A stretch of 64,000 bases of DNA from Diphasiastrum complanatum. Lineage: Eukaryota > Streptophyta > Lycopodiopsida > Lycopodiales > Lycopodiaceae. Positions 34,565-44,769 of this stretch are shown here, piece by piece. Location: NCBI GenBank assembly GCA_029204225.1, contig CM055101.1, forward strand, positions 33,793,683 to 33,857,682. Direction: 5' to 3'. The notes under the pieces are model-generated. The model ran no database searches. It had not been told where the DNA came from and was given only the letters and a program-made list of their open reading frames with translations. The first letter of the stretch is position 1. Every line of letters starts with the position of its first letter. The position numbers were made by a program, and so were the translations under genes.

Positions 34565-36050
34565 CCAGTCTTTGTTTGTGCTATGGGGGTGCTGTGAGAC
34601 TATTCATTAGCAAGCAATGCATAAAGGTTGTGTGTGCTTGAGGCACCAAGGAAGGCATAGAGGTATGCAATTATCCCATAAGCAGTGGTGGCTGCACAGT
34701 ATCTCATATCTCATGGTACTAGCCCTTTTGGAGTAAGGCAAATAAGTGGGTGGCTAGGTGATTGGGATTGGAATCACAATGCGCAATCCAGATGCCCACA
34801 CATGGTCAATGGGCGAAATTTTTTACATGCTATTAAAGCCATGTAGATATGATTGTAAAGCCTCTCTCTTGGATAGAAAACAAGCACACAAGAGATCAAA
34901 TTGTGGCAAGAACCACCCAACCAACAATCTAATGAATGGTTACGAGTCCCAAGATAATACCTATAGAAAACACTATAGTACCAACAACATAAAGGGTGTG
35001 ATCGATTGTCGATACTCAAAAATATGTTGACACGAGAGGGGTGAGGGTATAGATATAGTTTTCCAAATTTTTCTATAGTTGTGTGATTCTTTGGATGAGG
35101 AAGAAACCTAAGTTTTGCTCTTGTTGTGGGGTTCTTTTAGACCTATAGGAGCAAGACACTGATTTGTTTTTTTGCTAAGCTCTCATACCACATGATCTTG
35201 AGAACCTTCCTATTGAGATTTCTACTTGATCATCTATTGTGGTTTGAAATTGAAAGTATTGGAAACCCATGGACTAAGGGTGCATCTGCCTAAGGAGCTC
35301 TTTTGTAGATAACTAGGGTTAGATTTGTGGATTTGAAACATGTGCTAGTTGGAGTGCGAGAACGTACTGTCTGAGGGAGTGGGTAGTGCCTGGGCATCGA
35401 GGCACAAGTAAAAAGTAGTAGCTCGATGGGTGTGGTTATTTTTTTAGGTGAAGAGGAAGGGGGTGGGTGTGCGTGGGAGTTGAGCATGTTTTTTCTTTTG
35501 TTTTATTTCATTTTTACTTTGAAACTGAAGTTATGTGCGAGGCACATTCAAAGAGTATGAAATGTCAAGTGGGGACTATAGGTATAACGATCGCCAAGTG
35601 AAGATCTTCAATAATCCTGTCACATGCAAACCAATAGGACACCTGTGGAGCAAAACCACCCAACCAATAGGAAATGGCCAGTCAATACCCTAATCACTTC
35701 ACCTCCAAGACAAGGTGAATGAAAACAAGAGAGGAGGGGATCATGGCTCATAGAATCAGAAATTCCAATAAGGAGATGGGCGAGTTTCCATAATATATAT
35801 TCTCTCCCATGAGAAGAGAATATTTCTCTTAGGATCCCCATGCAACCTGAATAAGCAATTGACCTCCTATTCTTGCATTATAGTAGTCAAACACCATGCA
35901 AGTGCTCCTATGTCCAATCATAGGTTTGGGCCCTCATATGAATATTTAAACTACTTTACCAGCCAAGTCCAGAATGACAAGGCATAACTAATAACCATAT
36001 ACACTAGAGAAACTAGCTATCCATGTCGAAAATTATTCCGAATCCCTCAT
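34565..36050. other. Unassigned sequence, perhaps leader and old LTR
   Basis: No supported gene. Near 35795-35830 the minus strand has GAGAGAATATATATTATGG, which could be the TATA region of a chromovirus O LTR, but no LTR pair is visible. Confidence 0.3.
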
Positions 36051-36054
36051 ACTG

Positions 36055-36194
36055 GACGTGGACATAGCATTCTTCCTCCCTTGAACCACTTCTGTCTTCA
36101 GACTCGAACACTAGGGAAGTTCTTCTTTATGCTTTCAACTTGTCTGACCCCTCCACCTAATCAAGCACTCAGAGATGGAACAATTTCTCAATTG
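36055..36194 (-). pseudogene. Chromovirus O chromodomain, distal part
   Basis: Minus strand, reading on from 41755 across the insertion: the proximal part ends LEPKRVLKTRDK and this part continues QLRNCSISECLIRWRG, then decays through stops. The joined text has the chromodomain pattern (I/L-L-x-R...ECLVKWKG). The young element inserted exactly between the two halves. Confidence 0.65.
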
Positions 36195-36199
36195 TTTAT
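36195..36199. repeat. Target site duplication TTTAT, left copy
   Basis: TTTAT directly before the 5' LTR; identical to 41755-41759 after the 3' LTR. Confidence 0.9.
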
Positions 36200-36846
36200 T
36201 GTGAAAATTGTCAACATTTCCTTGTCTAGTTTTAGGCCAAAATTGCTAAACATGGCACATAGTTTAGGATCTGACTTTTCACACGTGTGAAACAGGTCTA
36301 GATATTTTTAGTAAGTGTATTTTTTCAGTATGAAGAAGTGTCAAACTTCAAGACCTTCGAAATGAGTCCATTTTCATGTATTTTGGACATATATGCCAAT
36401 TTTACCTATATAGGGCATATTTTAGGTAAGGAGGGTCTAGAGAGAGGAGAGAGAGTCATCTCTCTCAGCTATATATAGCAGGTAGGCCGTGGAGAAACAG
36501 GTTGGAGCAGATCCATTGTATTCATTTGCTTAATGAGAGATTTTTCTATTGGGTTCTCCTTCCATTGTTGGCATTGTGTAGTGATTGAGTTCAAGCTTTG
36601 TGTGTATGATCTTAGGTGCTTTCCAAAAGTGGTAGGCTGATGTATTATGGACTGTATAATGCTATTTTGGGCCGCACTTGATGTTTATGGAAGTTTCCAT
36701 TTGTGATAAATGCTTTTTGATCAAGTTCTTTGCATTCTAGGTAGCATAGAATGTGTTGCCAATTCCTAGCTTATGTAGTTTGGAGTGCAAGCATTCAAGC
36801 CAATGATCTTGGAGTTTAGATCCACTTAGGATCTGTATTTTTCACA
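36200..36846 (+). repeat. 5' LTR of the young element
   Basis: TGTGAAAATTGTC to CTGTATTTTTCACA, 647 bp. CACACGTGTG at 36280-36289, a GA-rich stretch at 36430-36455 and TATATATAG at 36470-36478. The same length as the right copy. Confidence 0.95.
36470..36478 (+). promoter_or_regulatory. TATA box of the young element
   Basis: TATATATAG in the LTR about 190 bases downstream of the G-box palindrome; transcription would start around 36500. The 3' LTR copy is at 41378-41386. Confidence 0.6.
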
Positions 36847-36858
36847 TGGTATCAGAGC
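36847..36858 (+). other. Primer binding site of the young element (tRNA-iMet)
   Basis: TGGTATCAGAGC with no gap to the LTR. Confidence 0.9.
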
Positions 36859-37359
36859 TGGTTGGCTTCTATTCATAGTAAGTATTCCATTTTTGGTGAT
36901 ATTTGGATGTTTGATCAAGTTCTAGCATGATTTTGCATTGCTTTGTTGATCAAATCTTACTAACCTTTGTTTTGTGAGTTGAACTTGTGGATCAAAAGCA
37001 TATTTCAGGTCTATTGAAGATCAGAGGCTGAAAAGAAACTATTTTGGATCAGATCATAACACCTAATCATTTGTGATTGTGAGGCTTGTGCATATTCAAT
37101 ACTAACAATGTTCTTTTCAATCCTATTGTTGACAATCTCCATTCTTGGATGAACACTCTCCTTAAGTGGATGAAACTTCTCCTTAAGTGGATGACAAATG
37201 CTCTTTTGAGTGAGTTGTAATTCTCCTAAAGGCTGAGCAAAGCTCCCATTTGGATGAAAGATCCCCTTTTTTGGGTGAACATATTGTAAGCTCCATTGTG
37301 AAGAGCATATTGTAAAGATTGTCATCAATTTTGGCATAAATTTTGGTGTACTTTGTTGA

Positions 37360-37850
37360 GCATGTAAGTAACTCTCCTTATGTAATTTGATTGGAGCATT
37401 TGCTGGAAGGTGTTAACCATTATGCAAGTGTGTTTTCAGGTTCTTAACAGGTTGAGGAACATTCTCATGTGAAGTGATCTTAGATCTACATCTAAACACC
37501 AAGATTTGACAAGATAGTGAAGCTAGTCTTGTGATTCACTAAGTGTGCTCATTCATTCACCTCTAAATCTTGTATTTATCACTTGCTGGAGTTTATAAAC
37601 TTTTAGAAGTGTGGTTTACATGTGGTTTTACAGGTTGAATCAATATCTTAGTGTGGTGATCATATGTTGATCAAGTTTGTTCATTACTAGGTAATTTTGG
37701 CATCCTAGTTTTGGGTATTTTCTAAGAATGCAAGTAACTCTTCACACCATAACTTGATTTGGTCACTTGCTGGAAAGTTTGAGAGCTTAAGCAAGAGTGT
37801 GTTCAGGTTGGTTTGAGTTTGTAATCCATTCTTAGTGTGTGCAAAGTGTT
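37360..37850 (+). repeat. Three diverged ~180-bp units in the leader
   Basis: Each unit has an AAGTAACTCT or related opening, then TTGCTGGA (near 37397, 37586, 37760), then GTGT...TTCAGGTT or TTACAGGTT. Spacing is about 189 and 174 bases. The region may carry packaging or RNA-structure signals; that is inference. Confidence 0.5.
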
Positions 37851-38019
37851 GCATGTGTTTCAATCTTCCTTTCTATGCTTGAAAGCCAAATAGTTTCAAG
37901 ATAGAGGTCATTTAGGGTTCTAAATCTTTTAAGATCTTCTCCTTCTTCATTTATTGAGAGAAAGGAGAGTGCTAGGTGCATTAGAACAGAGCCTAAGGAC
38001 ACAAGAAGATTTTAGCATC

Positions 38020-41000
38020 ATGACATCCAATGGTGGAATCATGTTGGAAGCTAAAGAGAGGTTAAACTCTACAAACTATTCAACTTGGAAAGTGAGGATG
38101 GAGTCTTTACTAGAGTTGAATGAGCTAATGGATATAGTTGTGGGAATTGAAGAAAGACCTCTAATTCTTCAAGAGCAACTAAATTTTGATAGAAGGGCTA
38201 AAAGAGCCTTACATATCATAAAGATGAATGTTACCAATGAACTTCTTAAAGAAGTTGGTAAATGTACTTCTTCAAGTGAAGCATGGAATGCTTTGAAGAA
38301 GATCTATGAGTCCAAATCCACATCTAGGGTTCTCACCCTAAGAAGGCAAATCTTCCAAATTTGTCAAAGAGAGGGAGAGAGTGCACATTCATTTGTCTTG
38401 AAGGTTAAATCCTTGAATGATGATCTAGCATGCATAGATGAAAGCATAAAGGATGGGGAACTAGTTCAAGTCATGTTGAATGGTTTGCTTGATGAACATT
38501 CTAACCTTGTACAATGCTTTGCTATACAAAAGTCCTTGCCAAGTGTCAATGACTTGCAAGAGATCTTGGTGGCTGAAGAGCATAGGTTGCAAGCCAAAGG
38601 TGGTGGTGCATCAACACAAGGTGGAGATGAAGAAGCTCTTTTCACAAAGGGCAAGTTCAAAGGCAAGTGGTCCAAGCAAGGTAGTTTGGAGCATGGAAAG
38701 CATTCTTCTTCTTTGCAAAGTAGGAAGCAAGATAAGTCCAAGTTCAAATGTTTTTATTGTGGAGTGAAAGGACATTTTGCAAATGAATGCCATAAGAAAC
38801 AAAATGCTAGATCTAGGTTGAGATCTAATGTACTTCTTGGAGATGATAATTGTTGTGCTAACTTGGCAAGCTTTGGTGAATCTATGGTCAATTTTTTGGA
38901 TCCATTGGATCTTGAAGATGCACTAGTGTTACCTACTAGTCATATGGAGTCATGTGGAGCTAAATTAGCATCATGTTTGTACTCTTCTACTCATGGACTT
39001 CCAAGGCTTGGTGGTTCTTCAATGGTGCTAGATGGCAAGTGCAAAAATGGAAAAGGTAAGGAAGGAGCTAACTTCATCAATGGAGTTGATGAAGATTCTT
39101 CTTTGGAAGTGATTGTTGCTAATGACTTGTTTGTTCATATGGAAAAAGATGGAGATGCTAAGTGTCATTCTTTGCAAGAAGATGGTTGTTCTTCTAATTC
39201 TTTTCATATTGATGTATGTAATCATGTGGGAAAAGATGATGGTGCTTTGAGCATGCTTGAAGGAAATGGTTCTTTTACATCTTTTTGTGATAAAGTCATT
39301 TGTGCAACAAGTGGTGTCACATTTCTTCATAAAAAGAGTAGATCAAAGGTTTCTATCATGAGACTTGGTGAGGGAGATCACAAGTCAAAAGGAAGAGAAG
39401 TATGTGAAGTGTTCAAAGTAGGATGTACTTTGAATGATGTTTTTATGAACGATAGTGAGGAAGAATCATTATCATATGACTCATTACCTAAATCATTGAG
39501 TAGAAGTTCATGTTTGAAAAGAGAGAGTACTTCAATCACTCTTATGTTGAAGGTACTAAGGATTCTTTTCTTGGCTTCTAATATTCAAGAGTCTTCTACT
39601 TCTTATGGTGCAACTATCAAGAGGGAGGTTTCTAACTTTTGTGGTGCTAGCATTAAGAGGGAGTCTTGTGAAGGAAAGGGCAATGGAAGAGTGGTTCTTG
39701 GGAAGATCCAAAGCATGGATCTAACATCTCTTCATCAACTCAAAGCATTCTATGATTGTGGTGGATTGTTCATTCATGGTCAAGATGGCAAAAGGTTGGT
39801 TGAAGAAGACTACATGGAGCAACTCAAGTGGCAACTTCTTCAAGGCAAGGGAGATATCATTGGTGAGCTTATTGAGGTTTGTTATGAACTCAAGAGGGCT
39901 GTTTTGATTAGGTTTGATACTCATCTTCACCTACTCTACTTCATGTTAAGTGGAAATGTTGGAATCTATCTTTTGGTTTATGATGGTGGCATTGTTTTCA
40001 CTAACTATAGTGAAGGGTCAAATTTGAGCATTGATGAGATCTTGTGGGATCTTAATCATGTGTTTGAGAGGGAGTATCTTCAGAGTTTCAGATCTGAAGA
40101 TGTTCACATATGCAAGATCTTTGATGTCTTATTGGAAGATCAAGAGGTTGATCTTGGATTGCTTCATCAACACCAAGAGACAAGTGGCAATTCGAAGCTA
40201 GTGAAAAGCATCAAAGAAGAGACAAATGGTCAAGGCATTTTGGATCTGTTTTTACAGGTTCTTGAAGGTTCAAGTAAGGTCTTTGGAGCTGCAAGGAAGT
40301 GTCTTCTTACTCTACCTCACTTGCCTAATCTCATGTATGAACATTGTTATGTCAATGTGTTGAAATTGTCAAATTTCAATAAAACTAGTTCCATAGTTTT
40401 GCATCCTTTGGATCTTGGAGATGGAATAGTTATCATTGCTGGTTTGTATGATCAAGTACATGAATTCATTCAGATCTTGAAAGGTATTGAAGTGGTCAAT
40501 ATGTTTTCTTTTGAACAAAGTTCAAGATCTAGTATTCTAGTGTTGGCAAATTGGCAACTTGTTGACATTGTAGGATCAAGCGTTGTGTGCAAATCTTGTG
40601 GAGGTACTTCAAGTATTTCAAGTTCAGGTTTTGGTCATTCAAATGGAGTAGGGAACACATCTTTTTGGCATTCATTCACTCAAAGGCTTTCATGGATTGA
40701 AGATCTACAAAGGCAAGGTGGTGATGGAAGTTCATTCATGGAGATACATGTTGCATTCACTATATGTATAGTGAAATGTGGAGGAGGCATGCAAACACTT
40801 GTTGATCACTTTCATTTACAACTTGTTTGCTGCTATTTTACAGAGAAACCAGAGATGGATACATGGAGGAATTCATTAATTGAGATTCTATGTTCTTTTA
40901 CATGTACCATTTTTATGATTCTATGTAAAATTGATGTAAGAAATAGTGAAGCATCCTATATGGACACTATTATCTATATCAATTATGTTGTGTCCTATTT

Positions 41001-41094
41001 TGTACATATTAGGATCCTTGAGAAGAGATCTATTCTGATGATGGAGATCATTCTTAAGTTGGAACAAAGTAGTGTTGTAAAACTAGCAAGTTAA
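38020..41094 (+). CDS. Gag fused to a large novel C-terminal region (about 1,024 aa)
   Basis: Uninterrupted ORF; in-frame ATGs lie at 37954 and 38020. I prefer 38020 because MTSNGGIMLEAKERLNSTNY matches the starts of the gags of B and E. Residues 1-205 are copia gag (TWKVRMESLL, SEAWNALKKIYESK, LTLRRQIFQI, FVLKVKSLNDDLACIDESIK, ELVQVMLNGL, LVAEEHRLQA). A basic linker leads to the knuckle CFYCGVKGHFANEC (38749-38790). The remaining ~730 residues match nothing I know: an acidic Ser/Cys-rich part, a short repeat (GATIKREVSNF/GASIKRES), a hydrophobic part (LLYFMLSGNVGIYLLVYDGG), an acidic helical part (ILWDLNHVFEREYL, CKIFDVLLEDQEVDL), and a C-terminus (GGGMQTLVDHFHLQLVCCYF) shared with relic A. 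No DSG, DDE, YVDD or RNase H motif. Staying open over 1,024 codons in AT-rich DNA implies recent selection. Confidence 0.85.
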   Translation: MTSNGGIMLEAKERLNSTNYSTWKVRMESLLELNELMDIVVGIEERPLILQEQLNFDRRAKRALHIIKMNVTNELLKEVGKCTSSSEAWNALKKIYESKSTSRVLTLRRQIFQICQREGESAHSFVLKVKSLNDDLACIDESIKDGELVQVMLNGLLDEHSNLVQCFAIQKSLPSVNDLQEILVAEEHRLQAKGGGASTQGGDEEALFTKGKFKGKWSKQGSLEHGKHSSSLQSRKQDKSKFKCFYCGVKGHFANECHKKQNARSRLRSNVLLGDDNCCANLASFGESMVNFLDPLDLEDALVLPTSHMESCGAKLASCLYSSTHGLPRLGGSSMVLDGKCKNGKGKEGANFINGVDEDSSLEVIVANDLFVHMEKDGDAKCHSLQEDGCSSNSFHIDVCNHVGKDDGALSMLEGNGSFTSFCDKVICATSGVTFLHKKSRSKVSIMRLGEGDHKSKGREVCEVFKVGCTLNDVFMNDSEEESLSYDSLPKSLSRSSCLKRESTSITLMLKVLRILFLASNIQESSTSYGATIKREVSNFCGASIKRESCEGKGNGRVVLGKIQSMDLTSLHQLKAFYDCGGLFIHGQDGKRLVEEDYMEQLKWQLLQGKGDIIGELIEVCYELKRAVLIRFDTHLHLLYFMLSGNVGIYLLVYDGGIVFTNYSEGSNLSIDEILWDLNHVFEREYLQSFRSEDVHICKIFDVLLEDQEVDLGLLHQHQETSGNSKLVKSIKEETNGQGILDLFLQVLEGSSKVFGAARKCLLTLPHLPNLMYEHCYVNVLKLSNFNKTSSIVLHPLDLGDGIVIIAGLYDQVHEFIQILKGIEVVNMFSFEQSSRSSILVLANWQLVDIVGSSVVCKSCGGTSSISSSGFGHSNGVGNTSFWHSFTQRLSWIEDLQRQGGDGSSFMEIHVAFTICIVKCGGGMQTLVDHFHLQLVCCYFTEKPEMDTWRNSLIEILCSFTCTIFMILCKIDVRNSEASYMDTIIYINYVVSYFVHIRILEKRSILMMEIILKLEQSSVVKLAS

Positions 41095-41097
41095 GTT

Positions 41098-41107
41098 GAA
41101 GAGGGAG
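41098..41107 (+). other. Polypurine tract of the young element
   Basis: GAAGAGGGAG directly before the 3' LTR; relic A has GAAGAGGGTG at the equivalent place. Confidence 0.8.
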
Positions 41108-41754
41108 TGTGAAAATTGTCAACATTTCCTTGTCTAGTTTTAGGCCAAAATTGCTAAAAATGGCACATAGTTTAGGATCTGACTTTTCACACGTGTGAAA
41201 CAGGTCTAGATATTTTTAGTAAGTGTATTTTTTCAGTATGAAGAAGTGTCAAACTTCAAGACCTTCGAAATGAGTCCATTTTCATGTATTTTGGACATAT
41301 ATGCCAATTTTACCTATATAGGGCATATTTTAGGTAAGGAGGGTCTAGAGAGAGGAGAGAGAGTCATCTCTCTCAGCTATATATAGCAGGTAGGCCGTGG
41401 AGAAACAGGTTGGAGCAGATCCATTGTATTCATTTGCTTAATGAGAGATTTTTCTATTGGGTTCTCCTTCCATTGTTGGCATTGTGTAGTGATTGAGTTC
41501 AAGCTTTGTGTGTATGATCTTAGGTGCTTTCCAAAAGTGGTAGGCTGATGTATTATGGACTGTATAATGCTATTTTGGGCCGCACTTGATGTTTATGGAA
41601 GTTTCCATTTGTGATAAATGCTTTTTGATCAAGTTCTTTGCATTCTAGGTAGCATAGAATGTGTTGCCAATTCCTAGCTTATGTAGTTTGGAGTGCAAGC
41701 ATTCAAGCCAATGATCTTGGAGTTTAGATCCACTTAGGATCTGTATTTTTCACA
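41108..41754 (+). repeat. 3' LTR of the young element
   Basis: 647 bp, matching 36200-36846 with a single base difference by eye. It starts 13 bases after the stop codon of the long ORF. Confidence 0.95.
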
Positions 41755-41759
41755 TTTAT
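41755..41759. repeat. Target site duplication TTTAT, right copy
   Basis: Identical to 36195-36199. Confidence 0.9.
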
Positions 41760-43312
41760 CTCTAGTTTTGAGTACTCTTTTGGGTTCCAAAGGTAGACTA
41801 GGTGATAATCCTCCAAATGGGTAAGATCCTTCTATGAACCAACTACGTCACCTTCATGTAAACATAATTTCAACCGGCTTACATGAAACACTAGGTGAGC
41901 AGTAGTCTTGTCTTGACGATAAAGTTCGTAAGCTAAAGAACCAATATTTCTTATAATCCGAAATGGTCCACAATATCTAGTAGACAATTTATAAAGCTTC
42001 CCCATACACATAGTCTTAGAATCTTTTGGTATTCTAAGATATACCCAATCATCAACTTTATAATCTCTAGGAGACCTCTTAAGATCCGCATAGTGCTTAG
42101 ATCTATCATGAGCACTCCCAATACAATCACGGGACACTTGCAACATTTCATGCATATCATGCAAGAAATCCGCAATTTTTTGGATCTTAACAGACTTCGT
42201 CTCCACATTTACCGAAGATCTACATTAGCATAAACAAACTATAACATGTAGCAGAATGTTTTCTACTATTGTAAGCAAACTCAATCAAAGGAACGTAATC
42301 TTCCCACTGAGACTGCCTATGAGACACATATGTTCTCAACATATCCTCCATAGTATGATTACTTCTCTCAGTCTAGCCATAAGATTCAGGATGGTCAGTA
42401 GAACTAAAACTAAGCGAGGTTTCTAGGTTATGGAATATGGCTAACCAAAAGTGCCCTGTAAATTTAGGATCTCTATCACTAACTATATAAATTGGCAGTC
42501 CATAAAGCTTGAATAACCTTTTCACAAATATATGGGCTAAATCTGAAGCCATAGCAATTGACTTAACTAGTATGAACATAGCTAACTTAGTTAACCTGTC
42601 CACTACAGCCCAAATAGAATCATTCTGACGTTGGGTCCTTGGAAGTCCAACTACAAAATCCATAGGTATACTTTCCCATTGTTTCTGAAGGATATCTAGG
42701 GGATGTAACAATCCTCCAGTCTTTAAGCGTTCAGCTTTGGCTAACTGGCAAGGTTTACACTTAACCACATAAGACTCGACAAATGGCTTGAGTTTTGGCC
42801 AATAAAACTCTCTTCTGACCAAGTCCAGAGTCATGTGTATATCTGGATGACCTGCATAGGGAACGTCATGACACTCATAAAGAATCATCTTCTTTATCTC
42901 ATCATCCTCTGGTACACAAACTTTCTCATTCCAAAATAGTAAACCACCTCGGATAGAGAACTATTCTACTATCTTCTTATCTTTCCTAGAAACTTGAGAC
43001 CCATGTGAGTTGATCTCCATTCCATTCTCATTTTTTCTAGCTCAACCATTTTCTAGATGTATAATTTTCAATTTAATTAGTAATATCTATCTCTTCTTTA
43101 TGAGAAAACCGGTATGGTTGTATAGAGATAGGGTGACTACCTGGAATTAACTCAATCTTGTGGTCTACTGACCTAGACGGTGGTATTCCATGAGGTGATT
43201 CAACTAGAAACACATCTCTAAATTCAAACAATATTTTATTCTTCTCTTTTTGCTCCTGATCTAAGTCTACCGAGTTAAGAATTTTTGACAATTCACAACT
43301 ATTCCTACTCAA
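41755..43312 (-). pseudogene. Chromovirus O (Ty3/gypsy) pol, RT core deleted
   Basis: Minus strand: RT N-terminus (HGIPPSRSVDHKIELIPG, 43200-43140); the RT palm and RNase H are deleted (43073 to about 42890); zinc region (HDVPYAGHPDIHM, CKPCQLAK); DDE integrase (IPMDFVVGLP; VSDRDPKFTG; then a TAG at 42375-42373 in place of Gln before TERSNHTMEDML); GPY/F module (STRYCGPFRIIRNIGSLAYE, 41990-41920); and the chromodomain start (LEPKRVLKTRDK) up to the TTTAT insertion site. Chromodomains steer integration to chromatin. Its other half is at 36055-36194. A related integrase tail lies at 56030-56200. Confidence 0.85.
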
Positions 43313-43880
43313 TTAAGTATGCTAGTTCTCTCCAAAACTTAAGTAGCCAAAAATACCACCTCAAGTGTATCCTTTGGCATGGATTTGGTGAGAAAACCAG
43401 CCAATAAACCTGAAATTGAAGCAAGATCACCATAGCCATGACAAGGCTTGATTGAAAACCATTTCCAAGCACCATAAAGAGCTTTCCATCATTTGAGCAC
43501 TTTTGCCATTGATTTCTTCCATCCTTGAAGAACATGACTGATCCCAAAGCTCCTCCTCCATGAAAATAGGTACAACTCCATGAGGAAATCAAGAGTACTT
43601 CTTGACTCATAAGGATCACAAAGATCCATCATCATGTTACAAAGACCTTGAGAACTAGACATATCAAGATTGGCAAGCCTATACATGCTAAAATAAATAA
43701 AAAGTCTGTATCTGTCATAAAATCGCGTGTGGGTGTGAACGTAGCGGAAGCTCGATGATTTAGGAGCGTGGCGTGTAGGAACAGAAACGCAACAGTTAGC
43801 AGCATAATTATTCAAGTATAAGAATACTGAATGCATGAATGAACGACGCAGTAGTGAGAGAAAAATTGCACTCTGATTAA
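43313..43880 (-). other. Unassigned sequence with weak minus-strand protein-like text
   Basis: 43640-43330 reads plausibly on the minus strand (SSSQGLCNMMMDLCD; MEEELWDQSCSSRMEEINGK in another frame) but I cannot assign it. It may be upstream pol/gag of chromovirus O or the 3' end of copia P. Confidence 0.25.
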
Positions 43881-43882
43881 TA

Positions 43883-44350
43883 TCAAAAGTGAGTACAATA
43901 GCTGAGATGTTGCTCCTTTGATAGAGCCTTTGTGTAGTAATCTGCTACCAAGTAATATGTTCTGTATAAGATCAATTCTCCTTCCTTACTATGCACTTTC
44001 TCTCTAAGGTAATGATACCTGATTTTTATATGTTTGCTTCGAGAGTGAAATCTTGCATTGAGAGAAAGCGCTATTGTGCTTTGATTGTCACAATAGATTG
44101 TTGTAGAAAGTGTTTGTGTAAGATTGAGGTCTGCAAGCAGTTGTCTGAGCCAGATCACCTCTTTGGTTGCATTTGTGGCAGCTATGTATTCGAATTCCTT
44201 TGATGATAATGCAACTGAGGTCTGCTTCCGACTGTTCCATGAGATTGGGCCTTGGTTGTATAAAAATACAAATCCAAAAGTTGATTTTCTGGTGTCAACA
44301 TCTCATGCCCAAGTTGGTACACTAAATCAAAGTGGACGCTTCTCACACAT
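43883..44350 (-). pseudogene. Copia P RNase H remnant
   Basis: Minus strand: STFGFVFLYNQGPISWNSRK, LSSKEFEYIAATNATKEVIW, TIYCDNQSTIALSLNARFHS, KHIKIRYHYLREKV, LVADYYTKALSKEQHL. Classic copia RNase H C-terminal half. The same gene at 63530-64000 carries a GA microsatellite where this copy has only GAGAGAAAG. Confidence 0.8.
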
Positions 44351-44622
44351 GAACTTCACACATTAGGGGATATTAGAACTCAGAATGGGCCCGTTGTCAA
44401 GATGTTGTTTTTGACTTTGCACGCTTATGTGTCCCAATGAATGGTGTCCATCTGTGATGACCTGTAACAATGGTTGACAGACGAAAGTTGTATTTAACTC
44501 TCCCGGCCAAATTTTCGTGATTTTCAAATATCCCGCTGAACAAATGAAAATGAAAACTTATAATTTGACTTTCGATAACTTTTGATAAGCTCGTAACCTT
44601 TAAGAGACTGAAATATGTAGGT

Positions 44623-44757
44623 TGTAAAAACACATGATTATTATTATTATTAGGTGATATCAAAATTTTAGAGTCTTTTTCAAATGGATGATAGGTTTGA
44701 CAAGTTCTGGATGAGAGTGAGACACCAATTTCAATCTTAGTGCAAAATATGTTATCT
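44623..44757 (+). repeat. Dispersed direct repeat, copy 1
   Basis: Similar to 45177-45304, including GATATCAAAATTTTA and GTCTTTTT...ATGGATGATAG and the ATCTTAGT stretch. Roughly 80% by eye. Confidence 0.6.
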
Positions 44758-44769
44758 ATCATCATCATT

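Larger units (their letters stand above)
36200..41754 (+). mobile_element. Young non-autonomous copia-type element encoding Gag fused to a novel protein
   Basis: Complete LTR element: 647-bp LTRs at both ends differing at one position that I can see (C at 36251 region versus A in the right copy), TG...CA ends, Met primer site at 36847, 1.1-kb leader, one long ORF, polypurine tract and a perfect 5-bp TTTAT duplication. It encodes no protease, integrase, RT or RNase H, so enzymes must come from an autonomous relative. The type resembles the TR-GAG class of gag-only elements but with a ~730-residue extra region. LTR identity means a very recent insertion, into the chromodomain of chromovirus O. 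Confidence 0.9.

Noticed and set aside
35620-35841. Minus-strand 73-codon hydrophobic ORF
   Set aside because: No homology; lies in probable old LTR sequence.
37011-37337. 108-codon minus-strand ORF in the leader of the young element
   Set aside because: Antisense to repeated CTCCTTAAGTGGATGA text; no family features.
38466-39330. Minus-strand ORFs under the large ORF
   Set aside because: Shadow frames of the Gag-fusion gene.
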